Shown here in pieces: positions 11,296 to 21,509 of a DNA stretch of 64,000 bases; position 1 is the first letter of the stretch, and the number at the start of each line of letters is the position of its first letter. Origin of the DNA: Combretum micranthum (Eukaryota; Streptophyta; Magnoliopsida; Myrtales; Combretaceae). Where the stretch lies: NCBI GenBank assembly GCA_024138025.1, contig JAMXBD010000819.1:310001-374000 (forward strand), in the 5' to 3' direction. Under the pieces are notes generated by a model. That model was given only the letters and a program-made list of their open reading frames with translations. It ran no database searches and was not told the origin of the DNA. A program made the translations under genes and the position numbers.

Positions 11296-12609
11296 GATTT
11301 AATTTTTAACTTTTATATACTATTTCAAGTTTACATACTTATATAATAAATACGAGGAATTATTGATATATTAATATGTTGAAAATTATTTACACAGAAA
11401 TTACTGACATAAAACAATTATTCAAATATCAATACAAAATTGCATATATAAGATAAAATTTTACTTTCTCTTTGTACTAAATTGCATGTCTGACATGCAA
11501 TTTTACAATATACTAAAATTTTGAAATCATACATCTAAAATGCAATTGCTATTTTTTCATTAAAACCTATATAAGATTTTTGTTAGATTTTGGTAATTAA
11601 AAATTATATGATTTGTGTTTAAGTGGTTTTCTTTGTTAAGATTGGTAGACATGTGTTACACCCATATATAATACTATTGACAGTTTGCAGTAGTATTAAA
11701 AAAATAAATTAACCATAACTATTTGAACATAAAGGCAGTAATCTCCGGCTTGGGAAAAAAAAATACAATCTCCCAAGGTAAGAGAAGTAGCTATTTAATG
11801 ATGAAAAATATATAACGATTATTATCAACCGAATCCTCCTTTCGATTACTATAAAAGGCTAAAATCAAATTTTTGGCCCTAAGCCTAATAATACATAAAT
11901 TTGACTATTTGAGCTAGAGCAATAATATCTAGACATTCAAGCCAATGCATTACTTTGGAGTAATGAAGTGATTTTTAGCATGGTGGACTTAGTAGGGCTT
12001 ATTGGAATTAGCTGATTAAAATTACTTATCTTTCTCAATATGGCTCATGCACTAGAAAGGTTTTCACTGGATGTAAATACATAAAAAGATCATTAAGGGG
12101 TCCATAAATAAAAGAATTATTCATCCCGATAATTAATTGCCTCATAACTTGACAAGCCACATTAACAGTTAAACTTTCTAAGTACCAAAGCCCTTTCCTT
12201 AAATTTTTTTTTTAGCTACTACCCTTTCCTTAGTTGAAACATCTAGAATGCAATAGTTATGATGTAAAATTTCCACCTTAAAAAATCAAACGTTCATTAG
12301 TAGCAATGAGTGTATTTCTTTTTCATCAATATTAATAGAATTAAATGCTTGAAAACTTATTCATTTATTACAATTGCATTTACACCATTTGAGCTAGTTT
12401 TTCTCCTCTTGTTGTCTTCTCTACTAATCATTTTATATGTGCCATTCTATGTCAAACCGTTTAGGTCATGTGTAGCACAAATCGTACAATATATGCATGT
12501 GGCCATCTCACTCATATCTTACACCTAAATCGCATACATGATTAACTTCATGTTGAAGATCTATTAATTGATGATGAATAAATTGTTGAAAAAAAAAAGG
12601 TGGTTCATT
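11296..12609. other. AT-rich intergenic sequence without a recognisable gene
   Basis: There is no conserved coding signal on either strand. It contains one near-perfect short palindrome (11479-11503) and homopolymer runs. Confidence 0.5.
11479..11503. repeat. Perfect 12-bp palindrome with 1-nt spacer
   Basis: AAATTGCATGTC, one T, then GACATGCAATTT. The arms are exact reverse complements. Confidence 0.85.
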
Positions 12610-12785
12610 CATCAAATAAGGATCAATGGGTTTTTTTTTCCTTAGTGAAAAGAGTAAGGAAAAGAAAAAAAAAATGAAAACGATATTATGAAGGAACTTA
12701 GTGCATATAGATTTATATAATCATGAGAGTAGGACTGAAGGTAATAGTAGATTCATGACATTAACACTATTAAAGATAGAGTATA

Positions 12786-12790
12786 GATGT
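12786..12790 (+). repeat. Target-site duplication GATGT, left
   Basis: Identical to 15379-15383. The empty site in copy 2 of the repeat (around 31368-31372) has GATGT once. Confidence 0.9.
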
Positions 12791-15378
12791 TGAAATGACT
12801 AAAGTTAAATTTATAATTAATACATGTAAATTGATTGTTATATGTGTGTATGTGTTAGTGTGAATTGTGGTTCTTGTTATAATTATATGTGTTAGGAAGT
12901 AATTACTAAATATTAGTCTGTGGTAATATATTTAGGATGATAGTTTATTTGTGTTATCAATTATTATGTTAATGCAAATGGTTGTTGTGGTGATTAATGT
13001 TTGATGAATTAAGCTTGTTTTAAACTAAAACTTAAGTATACCAAACTTAGCAGATTTTTTTTTTTTGCCCTCTTAAACCCCAATTTAAGCCCAAATCAAA
13101 GCCCAATTAAGGCCTAAAGCCTTTCACAAATCTGCCCCAAAAGTCAATATTGATTTGGATAAATATCAAGCCTTACTTGTATATTTTAGACATCCTAAAA
13201 CAGAGCAAAGAGAAGGAAAATTCGTAACTCTAGAAAACCAACATTTTCCAACTTAAACTAAGTTTTCTTGCACCCAACACACCAAGAATCCATCCCCAAC
13301 CATCATATATACATTAAGGTAAGTTTATTTGATATTTAAAGTGCTTTATCTCTCTTTAATCCATGAATTTTTCTGTCAAAATTAATGTATGTTGGATATA
13401 TATGTGTATTGTTATATTATGATGTTGTAATAGCTTAGGACTTGTTATGGAAGTGCAAGGATGGTGTTGAGTTGTAGTGTGGTGAGACGTTGTTATTATT
13501 GAGTTGTTTGGAGAAGTAGATTCATGTTGGAGTAATGGAGATGAAGTAAATGAAATTATAGTGTTATGTATGTTTTAAATAGTTGAGGAGGAGTAGTGTG
13601 TTTTAATGGTGTTAAAAGGAAGTTTGTGTATGCTTGATGATATAGGGTTCTTATACTATGTGTTAGGAAGGTTATATTGTGGTTTGGAATGAGTTAGTCG
13701 TGTTTGAAAAACAGAGGATTTCAACAACCTAAAGTGCAGTGTACGCCACCTTGAATGCCGCTGGCGTACCTGCCGGCGTTAAGTTTTAGGCTTATGATCT
13801 TTTGAAATTTTTCTTAAATACCGCAAGCATTGAGGATGAAATTGCTAGTGTAAAGACCCAAAAGTTTTGTACATAATATAATTTTCTTAACGCCGCCTTA
13901 AAAGCCGCCGGCGTATAATCCTACACCGCTGACATTGAGACTTGCAATGCCGGCATTAATTGCCAACGTGGACTTTGAAAATTTCAATTTTCTAACTTTC
14001 CTCCAAGATCTTCCAATACATGATATATGACTTCTTGATCAAGGATTTGCCCTATATGGTATTATATGATATATATATGTTATGCAATGACTTTGGATTG
14101 TTTTTACATAAAATTCAATAACTTTCTAAGTTCCAATTTAGTGAATATAAGCTTGACTTAGGATAATGATGTGATATAGTTGATTTGTGTGGAACAGAGA
14201 TAGATACTTAATTGGAGATTCCCATTGATTCTCAATTCTAACCAGGTACATAATAATTTGATTGATTATTGTTTATGACAGGCATATTCACATTTGACTT
14301 TAATAAAAGACTAATAAAAATTTTATTTCAATGATTTGTGGTTGAGTTGTGTCTATTTCGGGGAATGGTGACCTTGTCATGATGCAATGGCACGATAGTT
14401 TAGGCACTTAGTCCAAATCTTTGTCATGATGCAATGACTCAAATCCATGATGCAATGGTGGTTTATCTTATGGATAAGTGGATACTAATGGGGTTAACTG
14501 TATCAGTATATTCTCTACTTAGGCTCGGAAGAAAATAATATGTTTTAGTTCACGGATATGGGACTATTGAACTAATTGATGTTATAGACCGGGATACGTG
14601 GAGTATATAAAGGAGTGTGAACCCTAGATGATGCTATTAATAATCTTTATTGGTTAAATATAGGAGATATAGATATCCGGTCTATCTATATCACCCTCCT
14701 GAGCAGCTGCTGTTACTCAGGACCCCTAGAATTCCCAAGCTTGAATCAGAGTTTGAATACTCCAGTGTTGTTTTACTCACTTAACTAAAGATAATGAAGT
14801 TGTGGTGCATTGTTGCATTGCATTTAGTTAAGTGTACATGACATATGTATTTGTTTGCACTATTGTGTACCGGGCCTTTGGCTCATGCTGCTATCTTATA
14901 GGTGATTATGAGTATAAGCTCTACGATGATATGGGCTATGGGGCTGACTGGGAGACTTTCTATGGACGATTAGGAGTTTGACCTAATAATAGATGTTTAG
15001 GACTTTGATGTATTTTGTGAAGTGTTTAGATTTATTTGTTAAGCCTTGGAATATAATTTTGATCTAAGTTGTTTATGTAATGTAGATTGTATGTGTATAA
15101 GCTTTATATGTTGGTATGATCCTTGAGAGATCCTTCAGTAATGTATATGATATATGTTTTGTATATTTAGGAGATGACCTACTATTAATATAGCGGGAGT
15201 TTTTCTTAATTCAAATCATGTGAATGTTGTATTCTTTTTAAGAAAGCAATCATTACAAACATTTCTTTTTAGACGACCTTACGTATAATACTTGGGTATT
15301 TCCTAATACTTAAATATTATGCGTGGTCGGGGGATTTGGCATACTTAATCTATGGATTAAGTGGGCCGGGTCCTTACA
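12791..15378 (+). mobile_element. Solo LTR (2,588 bp) with perfect GATGT target duplication
   Basis: It starts TGAAATGAC and ends GGTCCTTACA, flanked by identical GATGT copies. The homologous sequence at 31180-35733 lacks it and has a single GATGT, which fixes both borders. There is no gag-pol. On the plus strand it shows a TATATTTTAGACA promoter-like segment near 13183, a leader ending ATTAAGGTAAGTT at about 13313-13325, and GCCGGCGT-type motifs at 13745-13960. Length and layout fit a Ty3/gypsy LTR of the long Tekay-like kind (inference). Confidence 0.92.
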
Positions 15379-15383
15379 GATGT
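15379..15383 (+). repeat. Target-site duplication GATGT, right
   Basis: Identical to 12786-12790. Sequence after it is collinear with copy 2 of the surrounding repeat. Confidence 0.9.
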
Positions 15384-17000
15384 ATACTTCAAAGACTTTG
15401 ATATGTGGATATCAATAGTGGTAGTACCAATAACAACATTTGATGACCATCTTCTAACAAGTTAAAAATTTAATATTAATTCTATCCTACCACTGCTTCA
15501 AGGAGAGACAATCAAATTATAGTATTGGAATTAAGTGTTAGGTATCGTTCCCATAAAGATCTTTCCAAGTAGTAGTAGTCACTCTAATCCTATTATCTAA
15601 CCAAGCAATTCAATTGTTTTAAATAATAAATCAATTATATTGAAATTACTAATTAGTACTACTAATTCAATCAAGATTACTCTTTTTAAAGATATTAAAT
15701 TACAAGACTTACCGTTTTGTTGAATTACTACTTATCTATTATGCAACTTTATCAACTAAGGATCAATTTATAAATTAATTCTTGAATCGTAGAATTCCTT
15801 AATTAGATTAATTTATCTCTTCGAAACTACTAACACCTAACGTTAGATCAATCTACCGGAATAGCAATTTATAATTGCATTAATTGTACAAAGAAGTCAC
15901 TATTAGATTTAAACCAATCCTGGATTTAAGCTAATATAGAAGAATCATGTCACCCCATCTCAAGTAATGCTTGCAATTCTCTTTATTTATGTAGAATCTA
16001 TTCAAATGAATGATTTTTCGATCTACTTATATGAAATCTTACATTGAGCCAATATGATAGAAATGATTATTTCAACAACAAATAAGCACACATAAATGAA
16101 TTGAAAAAATTAATCTATTATTGAAAACAAATAAATCCTAGTTATATAATAAAATTAGTGTGCTTGAAGGTTAGGGTAAAAACCATCTACACTTCCATAG
16201 CTATAACAATTAAAACAAGGAAATTAGAAAAGTAGAAAGAAAGCATAATAAAACTCTTTTTTCAATCTACACTCTTACAATCTTCAGCAACTTCGGAAAC
16301 CTCGCCTCTAAGAATGTCTTAGTTCTGATTACTCATGTTTATAGCAAAGTGGAGTCACTTATTTATAAAACAAAAGTCAAATCTTCTTTTAAATCTCTTC
16401 AAATTCATAAATATGAACTTTCTTTCCTTAAAAGCATTTCTTTTGGACTATAGGATACGAGATAAATCAAATCTTAATTATATCTTTTTAATTAGATAGA
16501 AAGTTTAAATTCAAAATTGGATTTGTCTTCAACACAATTAGGACACATGGTCGTATACTCTATCCGTGTACTGTGGAATTTTGCTCAAATGTCCAACTTC
16601 TCCTCTTGCATAATAAAAAACATGGTTGTGTTCTTGACTCATGTTCAGTGCAAAATACTCTTTTTTCTTCAACACAACCTTCAGTACAAGTTGTGTTCAA
16701 ACTTGTGGACTTATGAAATCACAATTTAGTCCTGAACACAACGTTTGTTATGTTGACACCTGTGTACTCTGCACTTTTTTCATTTTGAACAATCTTGACC
16801 AAAGCTCGCTTCATTCTATCAAAAGTCTTCTTTAAGTTCAAATCACTCCTTAAAAACCTGGAATCATGACTTTACCAATATAGTACCTTTCTTTTACAAA
16901 TATTCCTTAAAATCAATCATTAAAGCTCAAAATCTCGCATCTAAATAAAGACCATTTAACACTTAACCATATTAGAAATATAATGATATCTATGAGAAAG
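15384..17000 (-). mobile_element. LTR-like sequence inside repeat copy 1
   Basis: On the minus strand it has TTTTATAAATAA at 16359-16370 followed by a leader. It then has the AT-rich U5-like stretch with GGAACGATACC near 15543-15553, a layout familiar from Athila/Tat-type plant LTRs. The same region in copy 2 (31384-32980) conserves the TATA position. No primer-binding site, gag or pol is visible next to it. The family assignment is inference. Confidence 0.5.
16361..16370 (-). promoter_or_regulatory. TATA box of the LTR-like sequence, copy 1
   Basis: The minus strand reads TTTTATAAAT. The partner in copy 2 is TTTTATAAA at 32355-32363. Position is conserved relative to the GCTATAAACATGAG leader block. 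Confidence 0.5.
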
Positions 17001-19672
17001 TTTGAGTTGTTTCTATAATGAAAAAAGAAAGGTAATAGTTAATGATTAATTTTATTTTTTATTGTCTCATAATCATTGTTGTTGAACCTATATCGGCTTT
17101 GCTAGTTTGACTTGGTTCAATCAGAACCACCCTTGACATCAAGTTGGCCCATGCATTTAGCCTAGATTAACATCATTCTAAATTGACTCGGTCAACCTAA
17201 ACATTTGGACCATGACCAGGTCAATTGGGCCTGGTTAAAGGGGTTGAAGTGCAATTGAAAAAAAAAATAGTAAGATTTTTGTGTTGAATTTTTCCATCAC
17301 TTTATTAAAAATATTGAGTATAAATAAATTAGTACAATATAAAAATGCATACACAACTTAATTATTAAAATCATTACTTTTTTAAAAAAATATAATAAGT
17401 ATAGTTGTCAAACTCCAGAATCTATCTATAACTGCTAGAGGCATCCATAAATCGGAACGTAGAAATCGTCAAATTTTACAATTAATGTAAATTTTCTTGC
17501 AAAAACTGTAGATTGACTTATTGTACTAAAAACTAAACAAATTATGAAAATAAAGAAATTTAGTTTTGATTTTATTTACAACTCACAACTCAATGATATT
17601 TGGACTCCCAATGCAAATATTCAAACATATATCATTATGCTAAAAATATGTCTACTATGTAAAATTACGATTCTACGTTGAGTTTGCAACAATTCTAATT
17701 CTACCGATTCTACTATGTGAAATCGCTAGTCTACAATAAATGTGCTCAATAATGATTTTGTATTTGAGTTGAATTGAAATCGCCTCACCATCCGATAAAC
17801 TCATAGAAATGTAGGAGTTGACTTGCGAGGTTGACAACCATGCTTGAAAAGTCATATATCTATAAATATATCCATACTATATTATAAAATTATAAAATAT
17901 AATCATTATGTTATACTTTCTTCTCTTTATAATGTACATGCCTTGTATTAATTTAATAGCTAATTAATGGATTTGATCCATATATGAATTTAATTGAGTG
18001 ATATAATAAACATTTATCTTTCAAAATTAAAATGTGCCTTATAAATACTTTTTATTGACCCTAGTTGAACCCTAGGTAAACCTGGTTTGAACCATCGACC
18101 TCTAATCTCCTAGCATATCTAGGTCAAACCCTTCATCCAATTCTAACATGTAAGCGCGCTAGTTATGTTTTAATTTTGTTCATTTGCCTAATGATTTGTG
18201 CTTGATTTGTTGTACTATAACTATATATGACCAAAATTTATGCTGAATTTTTTTCATTTCACTATGCATTTCAAGTTTTTTTTCCCTCTTGTGTGAATAT
18301 TGTAGATATATTATAATATTTTGAAATATGACCGACACATATGATGCAAACTTATGTTTCCAAGTTTTTATTCAATAAGCTCTTTAGGAATTACTAACTG
18401 GGGAATGTGATAATGCATTGCATGCCTTTATTAACTAGTAAAAATGCATAAGCTCGATCCTAAATTCCCTACTTGTTATAGGATTGTTTTTTTAATTATT
18501 TAAATGTTTCGGGTTAATTTCACTCATGATACTTAGAATTTTTTTTTTTTAACAGAATTATACCTAAATAGAATTTTTATACAATAAAATACCTAAACTT
18601 TTAATATTTCACTTATGGTACCTATGAATAGATTCCATCCATTTTTCCATCCCTATTGATGTAGTGAGTGGACACGATTAAAATATTATTTTCTCTATCC
18701 CACTTGATTTTTTTTTTTTTTTACTTTCCTCTCTTTCTCTCTCCCTCTCTCTTCTTCTTCTTAAAAAAAATGAATAGGATGTGATATATGGCAATTTTAA
18801 TTAGGTGTAAACGTAACAAGCAAAAGTCTGATTAAGTACGATAGATGTAAACTTTAACAAGCAAATGATCAATAGAACATGAAAGTTCATGTGGTAGTTT
18901 TGATATAATTCCTTCTGCTATGATTTATTTTATTTTATTTTCTTTGATGGCAAAATGCTTAAAGTTCTTGATAAATGTTGAAAAAAAATGCCATGTCATA
19001 TATATTTATTGGCATGGCAATATAATCCACTTTTTTTTAACAAAAACCAAAACATGGATTCCTTAACAAAAATATAGTCTAAACTAAAATCATTGAACCG
19101 TATTTTTTTCATCTTTCTAAATAAAATGTATATTTTATTTTCTTTAAATTTTTTAAAATTTAAGATGTATGAATATTCTTAAACTTATATATTTCCAACT
19201 AAGACTCCTCGCATTGTGTTTAGTGTAGAGAAAAGAAATAAACGATAAATACTTATTTGACAAGACTAGAAAATAATGAATAAAAAATTGAAATGAGAAA
19301 GACTATACTTTTTCTCTCTTATTTGAATGAAAAGATAGAAATAAATTAATAAATAAGATAACGAGACATCGTAAATACCACAGTAAAATCCAATAGTTGA
19401 CCTAGTCATAATATAAATATATTATTAAATATCATAGAGCAATTCCTAATCCTATAAGTTATTAAGAAGAAATCAGACTTTAACGTTTAAAGCTGAACAT
19501 CTATCTCTTAATAAAACCAATTAGATTACAAATACATGCCTCATTGTCTTCACCTGCATCTATGAAATTGGAATTTGTTGATACAAATTGTAACATTGTT
19601 TCATAAAAAAAAAAATCAAAACAATGAAAAAAAATTAAATATACATTTCATTTAGAAAGATAAAAAAAAATA

Positions 19673-20024
19673 GGTCAACTTGCCTAAGTTTTGGATGATT
19701 TTCATCTTAGTGGTATTTTTGTAATTTTTTAAATGTATGAATATTAATTTCCGTCTCCCCACAAAATTGTGAAATTCTAAGAAATTCAACTTTGCATGCA
19801 TGAGTTAGGAGAGGTTGTCAAGTCATATCACTAGATATGATGAAACATGGCGAATTAAACAAATTCAAAGACATTCAAGTGTAGAATGAAACAAATTTAG
19901 GAGATGACAATATAATTTAAATGAAATTTTATTTCGTGGAACTACAAAATATATAGAACTTAAAATTATTTATTACAAGTAATTCATAACATACCATCTA
20001 ATTTAGAAATTTACTAGCTATTTG
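19673..20024. other. Intergenic, no gene recognised
   Basis: AT-rich sequence that diverges from repeat copy 2 after about 19672. No coding signal or repeat partner was found. Confidence 0.5.
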
Positions 20025-20460
20025 ATTAAGGTGAAATTGTATGATCACTGACCCCTCAAATAAAATAACTCAAATACTAATTATAAAATGTTAATTACCA
20101 AAATATCGACGTAAAACCGCATGTTTAATAGACGATTCACAAATTTGCACGTGAATCCCAACTTACAGATATGATTTATTAACAAATATAAAACAACTGT
20201 TAAATATGCAATTCACGTGTAAAATAAATGAATTGCCCTTTCAAGATGTGATTCATCTTAAAAAAACATGAAACATCCTTTGAAGATGCAATTCAACACT
20301 ATATGACTTTTGATGGAATTACATTTTCAAATGATGCTTCATGTGTAAATTTGTTAAATATCAGTTCAATATACGATTTTGCATTGGTATTTGTATAATT
20401 ATTTTTGTATAATTTATATTATTATTTTTCTACAAAATTAGTATACATGTGCTTCACTCA
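20025..20460 (+). repeat. Dispersed repeat family member with GATTCAC/GCAATTC motifs
   Basis: The segment from GAAATTGTATGAT through AAAACCGCATG and GACGATTCAC aligns with 51585-51720. Short motifs (GATTCAC, GCAATTCA, GTGATTCATC) recur about every 40 bp. It lies on the 3' side of DUF547 copy A, the same relative side as 50822-51925 for copy B. Confidence 0.6.
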
Positions 20461-20470
20461 TTTGATTGAA

Positions 20471-20947
20471 TCATCTGATTCTATAATAATATCTTAGTGA
20501 GTAATACCTGGACGCAACCTTGCATTGCATATAACAAACCCTGGCAACACCGGAATTCTGTAATGAATTTGAACATCTATATGTTTCATAAGCATTCCCA
20601 TCGGCATCGTCGGGTTCAGGAATTGCATTGCTAGCCTGGATTGCTAGGGCACACAGTTCTTGCACAGAGAGTGGCTTTTGGGATTTGGACATTAACATGA
20701 CAAAATAGAGTTTACCCAAATGAAGATCTTCATCACCATCGCATGGAGGAGGTGTGGCGTCTACGTAGAGGAAATCTGAGATGCAAAGGAAGCAATTAGT
20801 GTTTTTAGAAAGAATTTGGTTTACTTTGATTGGTTGTGTGTATTCTTGGAGCCTTCCATCGGTATGCATTATCTTGACAATTTTTGAGGGTTTTCGTGGA
20901 GACATTGCGCAATTGTCGATAATGTCATATAGCTTTTGATGTCTCAA
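20471..20947 (-). CDS. PADRE (DUF4228) domain protein
   Basis: One open frame of 158 codons, uninterrupted. The start of the domain reads PSKIVKIMHTDGRLQEY, followed by a KVNQILSKNTNCF segment and a C-terminal LHLGKLYFVMLM block. This is the usual order in plant DUF4228/PADRE proteins (basic DG-containing N-terminus, a variable loop, then a LxxGxxYF motif). Such proteins are small and often stress- or pathogen-responsive; the molecular role is unknown. A second Met at residue 15 (20903-20905) fits the family start better than the first. The last 45 or so residues look unlike the family. A CAG/GTATTA donor-like site near 20504 could mean splicing further left, so the C-terminus is uncertain. 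I see no second copy in the DUF547 B region. It is the only protein-coding gene in the window without an obvious lesion. Confidence 0.72.
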   Translation of the reverse strand: MRHQKLYDIIDNCAMSPRKPSKIVKIMHTDGRLQEYTQPIKVNQILSKNTNCFLCISDFLYVDATPPPCDGDEDLHLGKLYFVMLMSKSQKPLSVQELCALAIQASNAIPEPDDADGNAYETYRCSNSLQNSGVARVCYMQCKVASRYYSLRYYYRIR

Positions 20948-21509
20948 TAGCTTCTTTATTTATTTATTTTTTTTTATGTGTGCTATTGGCTGTGACTTGT
21001 GAGCCAATAACTTGTGAGTTGTGAAGAAATGTAATCTTGGGAACTTAGGATTTTACAGGCGTGAAAAAAGAAATGATGAGGTTGTGACACCCACATTCTA
21101 GTAACATTATCATTTAAATTACGACAAAATGCATCAGATGATCCTAAATCAACTAAGAGGTAGAGTTTTTAATATCAGTATTCGAATCCTAAAACCTTTG
21201 TACTTTTTTTCCTTAGTAGTTAAATTCTAAAAACTTCTAATTTCAATAATTATGTATAAAAAATATTTCTGAAATCATGCAAACCAAGTTTTAAACTTTC
21301 AATATAGTTCAAATTTAGCGAATCAAGTTTTCTAAATTTGACATTTATGAAGATGGCCTGTATAACTAATGAAATTCCTAAAGTCGATCCCTGTATTCAA
21401 GAGTTATGGGTTATGGCTCATTTGTCATTCTCAGCTTCCACGCAAAAATGGAGTTCCCATATAATAAAGAGCTACAACAGCCACTTTCAACATAGAGAGC
21501 ATTACAAAA
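20948..21509. other. Intergenic spacer between PADRE gene and DUF547 copy A
   Basis: The right part from about 21330 matches 53050-53226 and is the shared 3' flank of the DUF547 copies. The left part is the PADRE upstream region and contains CCAAT-type motifs near 20985 and 21005. No clear TATA box was assigned. Confidence 0.5.

Larger units (their letters stand above)
12610..19672. repeat. Copy 1 of a 4.5-kb repeat (interrupted by a solo LTR)
   Basis: Without the solo LTR at 12791-15378, this segment is collinear with 31180-35733, with many long identical stretches (for example TGGATATCAATAGTGGTAG and TTGCAATTCTCTTT). Its left part contains an LTR-like region read on the minus strand. The right part has no recognised coding sequence. 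It is probably a composite of decayed transposable elements duplicated as a block. Confidence 0.8.

Noticed and set aside
16517..16729. Open frame conserved between the two 4.5-kb repeat copies (also 32510-32710)
   Set aside because: Conservation is explained by duplication of the whole block; it lies on the strand opposite to the LTR promoter and has frame-changing differences at the 3' end.
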